The notes under the pieces were generated by a model that worked only from the letters and a program-made list of their open reading frames with translations, had not been told where the DNA came from and did not search any database. A stretch of 64,000 nucleotides of DNA, taken from positions 88,072,609 through 88,136,608 of the forward strand of contig JARDYH010000003.1 of NCBI GenBank assembly GCA_029215795.1, in the 5' to 3' direction. Each line of letters begins with the position of its first letter. Within the stretch, counting starts at the first letter, position 1. Position numbers and translations under genes: made by a program. Source of the stretch: Anniella stebbinsi (lineage: Eukaryota; Chordata; Lepidosauria; Squamata; Anniellidae). Below, in pieces: positions 34,498 to 46,565 of this stretch.

Positions 34498-34825
34498 TCA
34501 CTGGATGTCCTCTTTACTTTCATTGGAACTGCTATCATCACTGTCAAAATCACTTTCCTCATCTTCTTTTTCACTGTCGTCTTCTGTGGCCGTTTCAAGA
34601 TTTTCTGGGAGTGTTGGACCATTGTACCATTTTATCGTTCCTGCCATTTTCCAAGTACCAACCGTGTTCAGTAGGATCAAGCCCGTCGTCAGATTTTCTA
34701 CAATCTACTCGTTTCCACAGCCAGGACATTGAATTGCTTCTTTTAGTCTTTTGGATCAATGCAGGTTTAGATGGGGGCATCATTGTTGGGTCAATCCCTT
34801 TAACTTTGGAGAATTTAAAAAACAT
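34498..34825 (-). pseudogene. Unidentified coding remnant with acidic C-terminus
   Basis: Two overlapping minus-strand frames sit in the non-repeated centre of the long-TIR element. The first (34825-34595) contains 'KGIDPTMMPPSKPALIQKTK' and 'SMSWLWKRVDCRKSD'. The second (34680-34498) contains 'KWYNGPTLPENLETATEDD' followed by a strongly acidic Asp/Glu/Ser tail and a stop. The low-complexity acidic end and the protein-like composition suggest the 3' end of a former gene with one frameshift between the parts. I recognise no family; a transposase C-terminus or a captured host exon are both possible. Confidence 0.4.
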
Positions 34826-35408
34826 TTGTCAAAAATAATTCAACCTAATAAATAATCTTTTTTTAATATATCATCATACTCGTCCTGTTTGAAATTTTGT
34901 AAAGAACATTTGAACATGTTCAACTGTAAAAATCACAGTCGAACATGTTCAAAATGATCTGTGCATCAGATCGAGAGATATTTAGGGTGGATACTTTTGA
35001 AATTAAAGCCCTGTATGATAAACTGTAAAATCATACAATCCTGAGAAAGTGAACGTATAACGTGATATCACTCATAATTCCCTAAGCGTTGGGGTAAACC
35101 CCATGTTATTATACATTTTCTTAATCCTCATTAAAAAATGCAACTTTTTTGTTCTTGAGTATTCTTTCGAAAGTCATATAGTTTTTGAGTAAATCATGGT
35201 TAAACGTCACACATAACCAATTGAACACAGATTTTATACGTTCAAATGAAATTATCTCAAAAACTAATGGAGTTAACAAAAATGTGTAATTATGACAAGT
35301 ATTTGCCATTCAATTTGAAACATTTCAGAAAAAAAATAATCTCTGTAGCATAAACGGGTGAGAAGTTATGTATATTTAAATATGGCAACTACATAATAGC
35401 GCGGCGGC

Positions 35409-35728
35409 TAGGCTGACCATATGAAAAGGAGAAAAGGGCTCATGTAACTTTGACAGTTGTAGAGAAAAGGGAATTTCAGCCAGTGTCATTTGTATGCAAT
35501 TAGTTTCTGGTGAAATTCCCTCTTCATCATAACAGTTAAAATTGCAGGCACTATACTAGAGTGTCCATATACAAAAGAAGGCAGGGCCCCTGCAACTTTA
35601 ACTGTGGTGATGAAGAGGAAATTTCACCAGGAACTAATTGCATACAAATGACACTGGCTGAAATTCCCTTTTCTCTACAACTGTTAAAGTTACGTGAGCC
35701 CTGTTCTCCTTTTCATATGGTCAGCCTA
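35409..35728. mobile_element. 320-bp palindromic hAT MITE (family B) inside the long TIR
   Basis: Ends and length are identical to the other family B copies. The flanks GCGGCGGC (35401-35408) and GTGGCGGC (35729-35736) form an 8-bp duplication with one mismatch. The uninterrupted left arm of the host element shows a single copy of the target, proving insertion after the long-TIR element arose. The core is in orientation 1. Confidence 0.95.
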
Positions 35729-35889
35729 GTGGCGGCCATATTGATGACGCCATCACACAGCCCCCCCCCACCACTGGAATTTTGTAAGACTCACTTTTCT
35801 GAGACTCTTCTGTCATATATAAACAGAAAATATTCACAAAGCTTTTGCACTCTTCAGAGTAAATAAATCCTGCCTGGCTCTGGGACTAG

Positions 35890-38159
35890 TTGCTTTGCAA
35901 ACACTGGTTAAAGATAACCAAGGTTAGTATTACCTTGGTGCAGAAGTAATGCTATACTAAAGGCTGAAAAGGGAAAGGAGCTGTGCGCAGCACAGAGAAG
36001 CAAAGTGATGGAAGGCATGAGCTCCTGTGGTGCTCCTGATTTATTAACTGTGGTTAAGAGTTTAGGAAATGTTATGTCTGCACTGAGCAAAACTGACACA
36101 TGACTGAAAGGCGTTCAACAGTTTAGAACAAGCAGGAGATTGGATATTTGAGCTTTGGATAATAGGGGTTCTGTTGTTTCAGAACACTGTGAAGCCATAC
36201 CAATCAACTTACGAATTCTAGGGCACAATCCTATGCATGTTTATAGAGAAAGAAGTCCTATGACTCTCAGCAATCCCCAGTCAGATGATAGTTGTAGGTC
36301 TTTTTTTGGTGAACAGGATTGAGCCTTTAGCTGATTAGCTTTTAACTAATTGTGAAGAGATTACAATATATTATTATTAGAATGCATATGTTACAGGAGT
36401 AACATAATAATATTCTAAAAAGAACAGTACTTCTCAATCAGACTTATTTTTTAAAAAGCTATGATTTCAATGGCAGTACAGCAGATAAATGTTACAAATT
36501 ATCCAGACACTGTCCATTAAACACTCATTTCATGGAACTTATTAAAGAACTATTCTCAACATCTCCAGTATTACTAACAAAAGCACTGTATTATTTTATG
36601 ATCATATGACAGCCACAAAATTCCTATAAAATATTTTATTTGTAAGAAATAGCTCAAAGTCTTTTTTAAAAAGATATTGTAAAGTGTTTTTTTTATTACC
36701 ATAGAAAATATTTCTATACGAATTAAATATTTTCAATTTACAGATGGAAAATGGAATGACAGTAAAACAAAACTATGGAATTAATGCAAGTTTTGTTTGA
36801 CTTCATCAATAAAAATAATTTCAAATGATGTATTGTGATTATTGTCAAGAAAGTGTTATTAGGATAGAATTTAAGGTTTATGCTACTTGTATTCAGCCAC
36901 ATTAATATAGAGATGCGCATAATATTTCCATCGTGCTAAATTGTATATTATGTTACCTAATCCCGTATTGTTTCTTTTTCCGCAAGTTTTGAGTTAAGTG
37001 AGTGTAGGTGAAAGGTGAAAGTACATATTTTCTGAGAAGAAAGCCATGATTATGTTCACATTGTAATACAGAAGAAAAACATTTCAGAGCACTGGTCTGG
37101 GGGCTTGTAATTATGTTTTATTAATAGGGAGAAACAAATAAATAACATGCTGATGTGGGAAGGGCTCTTAGCGACTGTAAATTACAGTAAGAACAATGAA
37201 ACCATAGGAAGATATTATTTCTTTAACTTGGTTTATATTAAAAGTGCCCGACTGTTGCTTTGTGCAATTTCACACTGTTATAAACAGGCAAAATCAAAGA
37301 AATCCATCAAATTCATTGAAACACCTTTTGTTCTGATTCAAACCAACTTTCTTTTTACTTTACTCTTTGTATTGCGTAGCATCGTGATCACACTACATCC
37401 TTTCAGGACTGTCATTTTCAGCCAGTGATTCATGAACTACTGAAAATCTCAAAGGTTGCTTCTTGATTATTACTAAAACAGTTCAAATCCAGGCTCTTGT
37501 GTTTGGCTACAAAGTTCCAGTTTCTCCTTCTTTAAGCAACAAAGACCCACCCATCCCTAGAAGACAGATCCCTACCAAAAACTGTTAACTACAAAGACTG
37601 GAATGTGGTGTCCCCTCAAAACCAATAAAGTTTTATGCTAATTTTCTGCTTTTTGTGCTATAAACACCAGGCTTTGTGCCACCACTCATTAGTATAATTG
37701 AGATCCAGATTAATATTCCCAGAACCAATGTTGTCAGATGCACTCAAAACCTGTGTGAAAATTGTGTGCTGTTTGGTGGCACTAATAATCAGTTTGTAGG
37801 GCCATCCACGGGTGAATAATTCACTTACTCAGTACTCAACACCCCAAAACCAATGTTGTCTTATATTCACTGAAAGCCTGTATCAAAGATTTGTGTCAGT
37901 TTTTAGCTGTTTTCTGGAACAGAATTTAAGCTTTGTACCATCAGCTATTACTGTATAATGATATTTATTGGTTATACGTTGTAGGATTGGTTGATGCAGC
38001 AGGAATTACCACTTCCATTTCCAAGAAATGCCACCTCTTACTACAGGTTCCCAGTGTGTGCTCACTTTATCTAAACCCATTTTAAAGAGGACATCTGCAC
38101 TACCACTTCCCAGTATTGTTCACATTGCTTACTCGCTACATACATTTCCCATTAGAAGC
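35890..38159. other. Unassigned AT-rich sequence
   Basis: No gene or clear repeat beyond a possible eroded small MITE near 36226-36326 (starting 'acaatcctatgcatgt'). Confidence 0.3.
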
Positions 38160-38420
38160 TAAGTAGAGTATAAATGAGTACCTGAATTCCACATTAAAAT
38201 GTATGCCAATAAATACCTGCAAGCTTGCATATCAGATTTCATGTGCAGCCCCAGTGTCCTGCGTGCTGTTCTTAGGACTAGTAAGTGGTGCTTAGTGGTA
38301 ATAGGATAAAAAATATCGCTAAGCATTTTGAGCCACAAGGGCTCTTCATCAGGGGGAAAAAGGGTGCTACGAACAGAGGGATCACTGGAGTCTGCTAGAT
38401 TTGTCCTCTGATGCACTGAA
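38160..38420 (-). mobile_element. Possible Penelope-like 3' region, antisense
   Basis: On the minus strand the sequence reads 'ctgatgaagagcccttgtgg' then 'ctcaaaatgcttagcgatat'. This kind of wording is common near the 3' end of Penelope-type elements. There is no RT or endonuclease domain here, so the call is weak; another repeat class is possible. Confidence 0.3.
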
Positions 38421-38885
38421 GAAAAAATAGACTGTGTTTAACGGTGCAAAATATGATTGTGCATGCTTAATAATAATGTAGTTGCCCAAGTAAATAGATT
38501 GTCCAACATCTATTTTTCCTTATACAGTCACAGATGGAGACGGATATTCCCACAATAGCTTTAAATAAAATTGGTATAACACTGAATTATTCCCGCCCCC
38601 CCCCCCATATGTAGGTCAACTACTGTGAAAACGTGCTAGATTTACAAGGTGGAATTCTGTGGTTTTGTTAAGTTTCTTGAAGACCTGCAAAGAAGAGACT
38701 TGATAACATCTGATCGAAGCTGATTGCAAAGGTGCAGAGCACAACTGAGAAGGCCATCTTTCTTGTCCTAACCACCCTTGGTAGTGAGAAAGTGAGAATG
38801 ACTCCCCATTGATGACTGTAAAGCATGGGCAAGTTGATATGGGAGAAGGTGGCCCTCAAAGTAACTTAGCTCCAAACTATTTAAA
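38421..38885. other. Unassigned sequence
   Basis: A poly-C run lies at about 38595-38607. Nothing else recognised. Confidence 0.35.
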
Positions 38886-39765
38886 GTGTTAAAGGTTAAA
38901 ACCAGTGCTTTCAGTTTTGTTCAGAACCAGATCCTCCCTCTCCAGATATGGTTCCAAGTATTCCACATCTCTGGAGAAGCTGTAATCCAAGCTTCCCCAG
39001 TTAGCACCGAGTCCAGGAGCTCACCCAAACTGCACACTTGGTCCTTGAGGGGAAGTTCAACTCCGTCTAGGACCAGACATAATCCTCTATCACAATTAGT
39101 TGGATTAGCATGCATTTGTCTTTCTGAATTAAGTCTAAATTTGTTTTCCCTACTTTGTCTTTCTGGATTAAGTCTTTGCTTGTTTTCCCTCATCCATCCT
39201 AAAACCACTTCCAGACATGCTTCAGGAATTCAACAGCCTCCCTTGAATCATTAGATGGAAATGCATAGTAGAGCTGAGTGTCATCCACATACTGGGAGAA
39301 GTCATTTGGAGCCCAAACCTCCAAATGATTTCCCCCATTGTTTCATGAAGATACTGAAAAGCATAGGGGGAATAGATGGAATTTTGTGGCCCCCAATAGC
39401 CATGGGATAGAGCTGAAGTCCTCAAACACCATCTTCTGAGACTGTAATCCAGGAAGGACCAGAACCACCACAACACTGCTTCCTATGCCCAATCTGGATA
39501 AACAAGACAGAAGGATGCCATGATTGATGGTAATGAAAGTTGCTGAGGAACCCTCTCCCCCACCCAATCCCTTTCTCACTGTAAGCCATATATTAGGATG
39601 ACCAAGGCTGCTTCTGTCTTCCAATCTGGCCTGAAACCAGATTGGAATGAACCTAAATAGTCAGAAACATCCTCACTACCTGGAGTTGAGAAGCTACCAC
39701 AAACACCAACACCTTGCTCATGAATGGCAAACTTGATACTGGAGGGTAACTATCAGAAACTAATA
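38886..39765 (-). mobile_element. L2 LINE reverse-transcriptase fragment, antisense
   Basis: Minus-strand translation gives L2 RT landmarks in order from about 39765 downwards: 'LPFMSKVLVFVVASQLQ', a decayed FQSG-RP block, 'YVDDTQLYYAF' near 39260-39290 (the catalytic YxDD), 'LDGVELPLKDQVCSLGELL' near 39010-39075, and a tail. Multiple stops and frameshifts make it inactive. The flanks are unassigned. Confidence 0.8.
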
Positions 39766-40392
39766 AGAACCAATTAAGAAATTATGCTGATGTGTAATAA
39801 AAGCAATTGTCACCCATTCTGTTCTGTTCTGTTTTCTAGAAAGAGAGAAGAATGAGTAAGAATATAGTGTGCAAGTCAAGTGTCACCTGGAGCTAATCTA
39901 AGCTGAAATTTCTAGTCAGCCATTCACTGACAGTGGGTTGGCCTTGGACTTGTCAGTATCTTTCCAATTCAGTCTCAGTAGGTAACTTGTAGACTGAGTG
40001 CAATAAAAGTCGTACAGTACTTTACATTCTAATCACCCCTTCCCGAAGCTGCTATTAACTGCAGAGCAGAAAATATATCAGTATTCATGTTGTTACCTGC
40101 ATGTTTCTCCTCCAGGGCTAATAGCAGCTTTGCACTAGGATTTGCAATGGAGAATCAGCGAGGGGAGAAATCATTAACTCCTCCCCAACACTGTAGCTTT
40201 GATTCAAATCTCTCCAGCCCTCATCCCTGAAGTTGATTTTACCAAATGAATAAGAGATTGATCTCTCTTGTAGTGTGTAGACTGGCCCTAAAATACTGCA
40301 TGAATTAATTTTAAAAAAAATCTTCTGGAAGTACCCCAGAATTGAATTCCAAAAATGGAAGTAATAGGATTGCTGATCCTCAGTCTTGTGAG
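39766..40392. other. Unassigned sequence
   Basis: No recognisable feature before the hAT target duplication at 40393-40400. Confidence 0.35.
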
Positions 40393-40400
40393 CCATAGAC

Positions 40401-41241
40401 CAGGGGTAGGCAACATGTTTGGGCTGTGGGCACAAGTAGCAATCTGAGAAACTGACATGGGACCATCACAGAATGGCTGCAATGGGAGACACAGCAAAGG
40501 ACAAGTAGCATGCCCAAAAGACTGAGTATAAGGAAGAGGCGGGTCAGAGCCCCAACACACTAAACAACTTTGAATCCTCAGCTTTCAGCACCAATAGAAA
40601 TGTATAGCACAGCATTGCGGACAGGGAAGGAAGCTCAGCAAGAACGACACTGACACCAGAGCTTGGGAAAACTAGAGCCTCTTTATTTAATTGGGTAATT
40701 CACCCCTCCCTGGATTTGCATGTGAGAGCGCGGGGATCTAATTAATCCTTTCTCCAGGCAACTAGCCTGCATTATGGGCGAGCCACTCGGCCAAGCCAGG
40801 AGTCAGGTAAAACCTGCCTCCTTTCTTGAGCTACACTTGTGTGCTTGGGAGGAACCACCCCATGTCACCCCTGCCCAGTGCCATTCATAACGCAAGGGCG
40901 GCCGAAGCTCTTTGCCTCCTCGGTCCCAGTGATGCTTTCTAGCAACCAGCAAGCGAAAGAGCCCGGGGAGTGTGGGGAGCTTGCCTTTATAGGCTTGCCT
41001 GACCCATGTTTGACATTGTCCATATGTCCAAGACATATGCAGCGTCCTTTCTTCCTCCTCCCTGCTCGTAAATGCCTTCTCCTACCCAAGTCATGCCAAC
41101 AGGGAATAGGACATCTCAGCTGCCAGTAAGTAAAGATGTTGATTTAAAAGAAAAGTAGGAGAGCTAAGGCACCTTGGCAAATGCTAAGAAAGGTGTCCAG
41201 GGGCACATTGGTGCCAGTGAGCACTATGATGCTTACCCCTG
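40401..41241. mobile_element. hAT-type element, perfect 8-bp TSD, with LTR-like cargo
   Basis: It starts CAGGGGTAGGCAACAT and ends ATGATGCTTACCCCTG. CCATAGAC flanks it exactly at 40393-40400 and 41242-41249. The CAGGG ends and 8-bp duplication indicate hAT. The terminal ~200 and ~130 bases are element-specific, but 40614-41105 is homologous to a repeat found twice near 62.2-63.5 kb. No transposase frame is present. Confidence 0.9.
40614..41105 (-). repeat. LTR-like segment inside the hAT element (family C)
   Basis: On the minus strand it has a TATA-like 'cctataaaggc' near 40990 and an AATAAA near 40687, and it ends '...ccgca'. It shares 'caggcaactagcctgc', 'gggcgagccactcg' and 'gagcttggga' (plus strand) with 62245-63457. 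The order TATA box then polyadenylation signal is what an LTR would show, but no internal retroelement sequence exists. Confidence 0.4.
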
Positions 41242-41249
41242 CCATAGAC

Positions 41250-43576
41250 TGCTCCACGCAAAAGCACTGGAACTACCCCCAAATGCCATTAAAGGTACAG
41301 AGTATCAGGAGGAGTTCTATCACAGCTATATATTAGAAATAAGGCACACAGATTAGTATCCTATTGTATTGTCCTGGTCTATGCCATTGTGATGTTCCTA
41401 TGAATAGACCCAGAATATTCCCCTACCAAAGAAGTATGAGTTGATGAGTTTACATGAGAAAGAGAGATGCTCAGAATTTTGGAATCATGCACAATGTAGC
41501 AACAATACTCTGAAATTGGTCAATACTTACAACATGGAATCTTAAAGGCTTTTCAGCCATCATGGAGCCACTGAAGCACATAAACACTTTGTAGGAAAGC
41601 AGTAGAATCTGATTGGAACTGCAGTACAACATAGGGTGATAAATTGTCCCATTTGCCTCACACAGAATGATCTACGCTACTGTACACTGTTGCAGCTACA
41701 AATCTATACGATTAATTCATTGAGTCGATACAGGTGACGAAACACTAAGGAGTGAGTTTATTACCTCTGGGCTAGCTTGATTATCAGCATAATCATGGCA
41801 AGGTGCGAGAATATTTTTTACCATTCATCTAGTACAGACGGTGGTTCCCTCTACACATTCTCCCAAGCGAATCGGAACTGTTTCAGTAAATGGTTCCCAT
41901 GTGCATGGAAAGTTAATTTAAATCACTGTTTGGAAACATCTGGCTTGTGATCTGATGCAGTCCACATGTCTGTCAATTTGGCATCTCCTGTCAAGTGCTG
42001 CCCACTTCCTTTTACTGCTCTGCCCCTTTGCAATCTCCATCTACCTGTAGTGTCCAGTTGGGCAGAGGAAAATGGCTGAGAAGCAGGGCAAAGGGGTCTT
42101 TCGCCTACCGCACAGCTGTTTTCCACTGATAAGCTGAGCAACATGGGGATGGAATGGGAAGATCATGGGGAAAATGAGGTTGAAGCCTCACTTTCCCTAT
42201 GAGCCCCCGCGCCCTGGCGCTGCTCAGCTGATCACTGGGAAACAGTTGAGCAGTGGGAAAATGCAGGTATGGGGTTCCCCTTTTCCCCACTGCTCAGTTG
42301 TTTTCTACGCAGCAGCTGACTGGTGCAGGAGGAGGAGGTTGCAGGTCAAAAAGGTTCCCTGCTCTAGATTGAAATGTTCCAAGCATGTTATGTGTTCCAC
42401 AGAATGAGCACCCCTCCTCTCTCCCACCAGGGTATTGATTTTATTGGAAAGGCCCATATAATTGACCCCAGGTGGCCTTGTGTTATAAATAATGAAACTA
42501 AAGTGAATAGTTTAAATATGCTCTCAGCCATGCAGAGCTACTCATAGATGGGAGGCAGCCTTGTGCCTGGGATAGCATGCAAAGGCCAGCACAATGGTAA
42601 GGTGACCTATGTCGTATTCCTCTGGGCGGACATTAACACTTCAATTTTGTATGGTCAAGGTAACACATATGAAAACATTTTTTTTTATCATGTTACCTTT
42701 TAGGATGATTTGGGTGTACCCAATGAGGTTACAACTGTCACTGCAGTCCTTTGTTGATAAACCAAACAAACCTTGAATTACCTGCATTTCCATGCCTGTG
42801 GATCTATTGATCTTGCCTTTTCTAATAGCTCAGGAATCTGCATTAAAATGGATCCTGTTTAAAACAGCTCACTTGCAAATGAGATATTTTGCGCTTTAGA
42901 TGAATGAATGTTTAAATCCAACCAATTCCAGCTCCATTTAATGGCTAAAGAACACAGAGGAACTTTCTGTTAATATCGCTGATGTGACTATTCAAGAAGT
43001 ATATTTCTGATAGAATTTACCTAATCTGTCCAGCATAACTCTGGATGCTAAGAGACTACCGAGTCATGAGTATGGATAGTAAAGCAGTGCATGCACAGAA
43101 CTCCCTCCCTCTCTCCCTCTCTAATATGCAGCCAGGTGATCTGGGAATCGAAATTCTAATAATTAACAGTAATATGTTTTGCTCTCCCTCTGGCAAACAA
43201 ATGAAGTACTCCTCCGTGTGCCTGCCTAACAGAAACAGTGATTAACTTAGCATTAGCACTAGAATGGTAACATTACATTGACATTGCTTGCTTTGTCTCT
43301 GAGAGGCTGAGGGCTCATAATCAGACTTAATAAAAACACATGCACACTGCATTGTACCAGGAGTGTGAACTACTGCCATTTATAGAATAAAATAACCCTG
43401 CCCACAACACACACACACTGTTTGCATAGTCAACTGTATTAACTATTATTCATATTGATTCACTCCTGTTTCATCAAATACCTGTTTTTTAATGACTCCG
43501 TTATTTGTTGAACTTCACCTCATTTCACCAAACTCAAAGAACTGGTGTGCTACATGCCAGCCATAAATATTTAGGA
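41250..43576. other. Unassigned sequence
   Basis: No gene recognised. The region about 42820-43040 is non-repetitive in appearance and could be conserved non-coding DNA. The frames at 41923-42407 are unsupported. Confidence 0.3.
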
Positions 43577-43685
43577 CAGGGGTCGTGCTCTCCAACTGCT
43601 TTGGATTACAACTCCCATAAATTCCAATGGTCAGGGATTATGGGAGCTGTAGTCTAAAAGATTTGGATGGCACCAGGTTTTCTAC
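43577..43685. mobile_element. Short palindromic hAT-like MITE
   Basis: 'ttggattacaactcccataa' is mirrored by 'ttatgggagctgtagtctaa', with 'caggggtcgtgc' on the left and 'ggcaccaggttttc' on the right. This is a widespread reptile MITE with 'ggactacaactccca' arms. Confidence 0.7.
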
Positions 43686-44053
43686 TCGTGGTTTAGAATA
43701 TGGAGTACCAAATGCTGTTCCAGTATATTATCAGGATATCTCCATTACATCAGTATTGGTCATACATTTCAATAACTTATTTTATTTATGGGAATTTTAT
43801 TTATGAAAAGAATTTTATGTTGCCTCTCAGCAGGCAAGCTTTCAGTATAATATCATGGCCATCATATAAAACACACAGTAGAGCAGTAAAATACAGATCT
43901 ATAAAAGCCAACAGAAAGACAAAACATATCTGATGAAAATGAGCTAGATGAGATGCAGGAATAAAAAAGACTAATGAAAAAGGTCTTCACCTGGTGTCAG
44001 AAGGACATCACATTTGATGCTAGGCAAGCCCTCCTCAGAAAGAGCATTCTACA

Positions 44054-44226
44054 TAGGGTGGCCTGTTGTGAAAGAGAACAGGGCTCCTGCACCTTTAATC
44101 ATGGTATAGAAGAGGGAATTTCAGCAGGTGTAACTTGTCATGAAACCTACACTTGCTGTAATTCTTTCTTCTGCGCAACTATTAAAGGTGCAGGAGCCCT
44201 GTTGTCATTTTGATATGGCAACCTGG
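44054..44226. mobile_element. Family B monomer (single ~173-bp unit)
   Basis: It starts TAGGGTGGCC and ends with an imperfect inverted copy ('gatatggcaacctg'). Both arms carry 'acagggctcctgcacctt' in inverted form. Unlike the 320-bp copies it has only one unit, so it resembles the ancestor of the dimer. The flanking 8-mers ATTCTACA and ATTCCAAA agree at six positions. Confidence 0.75.
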
Positions 44227-44423
44227 ATTCCAAAAGTTTTCTCATTTCTTTAGACAAAGAAGGCAATTTTATAGAATGTTTGTTGCACCTACTATTTTCT
44301 CCTCCTTAGTCCTACTCCTTAGTCTATTGGAATTAGTCTTGGTCTACGGCATTGTGAAGATGCAAAATGGTGGCCAGGCTTCCAACATGTTTGCTACTCC
44401 TGCCATTTGCAGCAATAGCCAAA

Positions 44424-44461
44424 CACACGCACGCACGCACGCACACACACACACACACACT
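44424..44461 (+). repeat. (CACG)n(AC)n microsatellite
   Basis: A few ACGC units are followed by an AC run. Confidence 0.95.
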
Positions 44462-45022
44462 GGTGATACTACCACTGTTAGTGGTGAGAAACTGTTGGAA
44501 GAATTTCTTCCCCACCCTCCACCTCAATGAAATTTGGTGAAATAGTTCTTCTAGTTTCTGTGACTACACAGTGGGTAGAGAATTCCAAGAAGCAATTTGT
44601 GTACAACACTTGGTATGACGGCTTAGGATTTCAGTGCCAGCTGGTTCTTTGTTTCTGTTCAGGACCTTGGACAGCTACACCATAAGCTTGCCTTTTAAGG
44701 TGATTGTTTCTCCATTATTTTCTTGTAATGCCTCCAGCCCTTAATACTTATGATCTCACCTTAAATGTTACTTTCCGAGAAACTGTCTAACCATTAACTA
44801 AGCCTTAGTTAATGTTTGCAAAATTTCCCTAGATACGATGAGATTCCCCATGTGATGTTCAATAGGAAAACTTCTCATAGTCTTTGGATATATCAGTACA
44901 AATACAAATAAAAATGAATATTTCACATCTAGGGGTTAAAACCCTTTGCTGTAGAGGATGGCTTTCTGATATAAAATATATGAAATTAAAAGCTATCATG
45001 GTCAACTTGAGATATTAAAGGT

Positions 45023-45135
45023 ACAATCCTATGCATGCTTAGACAGGGGAAAAAATCCTACAACTTCCAGTATGCCCCTGCCAGCATGACTGGCTGGAAA
45101 ATGCTGGGAGTTGTAGGTTTTTTTCCTATTTAAAT
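45023..45135. mobile_element. Small CAATCCTATGCA MITE with a nested palindrome
   Basis: The left end is 'caatcctatgcatgcttaga' and the right end 'tatgcataacc'. Between them at about 45052-45120 is 'cctacaacttccag' mirrored by 'ctgggagttgtagg', a second small MITE of the 43577 type. This is one MITE inserted into another, both short. Confidence 0.55.
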
Positions 45136-45194
45136 ATGCATAACCACACTGAGTAGCCACACCTCTTGAAATTTGGGGTGACAAATCATACTTT

Positions 45195-46565
45195 GCAATT
45201 TGCATACAAAGTGGTGATATGATTAAAGATAAAATTAGGAAGCATATAGAAGGACAAGCCCTGCTGAAAAAGAAACAACATGGCTTCTGCAAGGTTAAGT
45301 CCTATTTTACTAAGCTTTTAATAAATGTGTCAATAAATATGTGGGCAGATTGAACTAGGTGGCATTGTTTGCTTAGAATTCCAAAAAGCGTTTGACAAAG
45401 TCCCTCACCAAAGACTCCTGAGCAGAGTTAGCAGTCACAGCAGAAGAGGAGAAGTCCTGTTATGGATTAGTAACTGGACTAATCCATAACAGGATTAGAA
45501 CCGAAAGCAAAGAGTAGGAATAAATGGTAAATTCTCCCAGTGGGGTAGCCAGTTGGGTTCCACAGGGATCTGTATTGGGACGAAAGGTTTTTAATTTATT
45601 CATAAATTACCTATTATTAGTGAACAGTGAACTGGCCAAGTGTGCTGACAACACCAAATTATTTAGGGTGGTTAAAACAAATCAGGATTGCAAGGAGCTC
45701 CAAAAGCATCTCTCCAAACTTGGAGAATGGGCATCAAAATGACAAGCGTTGTTCAATGTAACCAGTGTAACGTGATGTGCATTGGGGCAAAATAAAATAA
45801 AATACAATAAAATCCCAACTTCAAGTGTAAATTTATGAGATATGAGCTAGCAGTGACTGTCCCAAAAAGAGGTCTTGGGATTGTGGTGGGCGGCTCACTG
45901 AAAATCTCAACCCAGTTTGCAGCAGTTCTGAAAAACACCAATTCCATATTAGGTATATTTAGTAAACGAATTGAAAACAAAACTACCAAGCTCATACTGC
46001 CATTATACAAATGTATGGTGTGACCACAATAAGAACAACTAAAATCATCAAGGGGCTGGAGCAACAGCTGCGATTGCTTTGCTTAGAAAACAGGTGAGTA
46101 AGGGTATGTGTGACACAGGTGTACCTTATTATGCATGGTGTGATAAAAGTGGATAGGGGACATTTTTCTTCTTCTCTCATAATATTAGAACCCAGGGTCA
46201 TCCCAATGAAGCTGATTGGTGGGAGATTCAGGACTGATAAAAGGAAGTACTTCTTCACACAGTACATAGAATGTAGTGACGGCCACCAATTTGGAAGCCT
46301 TTAAAAGGAGATTAGACAAATTCATGGAGGAGAAGGCTATCAATGGCTACTAATCCTGATGGCTGTATGCTAACTCCAGTATCAGAGGAATTCTGCCTAT
46401 GTACACCAGTTGTTTGGGAACATAGGTGAGATGGTGGTGTTGCCCTCATGTCCTGCTTGTGGGTTTCCCATGGACAGCTGGTTGGCCACAGTGTGAACAG
46501 GATGCTGGACTAGATGGATCCTTGGTGTGATTTAGCATAGCTCTTCTTATGATCCTATGATTTCT
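45195..46565 (+). mobile_element. CR1 LINE, decayed RT and 3' end
   Basis: Translation across frames shows CR1 reverse-transcriptase blocks: 'DKIRKHIEGQALLKKKQHGF' at about 45225, 'KAFDKVPHQ' near 45385, 'VPQGSVLG' near 45555, 'LFRVVKTNQDCKELQKHLSK' near 45660-45720, and 'KTTKLILPLYKCMV' to 46020. The 3' end has 'catgtcctgcttgtgggttt' and 'cttcttatgatcctatga'. Stops and frame changes make it inactive. Confidence 0.9.

Larger units (their letters stand above)
33669..35889. mobile_element. DNA element with ~0.7-kb terminal inverted repeats
   Basis: The left arm (33669 to about 34350, starting 'tagtcccagagccagg') is the near-complete reverse complement of the right arm (about 34857-35889, ending 'cctggctctgggacta'), once a 320-bp MITE at 35409-35728 is removed. 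The arms differ by scattered substitutions and small indels. The central ~0.5 kb is not repeated. It holds an AT microsatellite and an unidentified minus-strand coding remnant (34498-34825). No clear target duplication was found. It could be an old autonomous transposon reduced by deletion, or one that captured foreign sequence. Confidence 0.8.
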
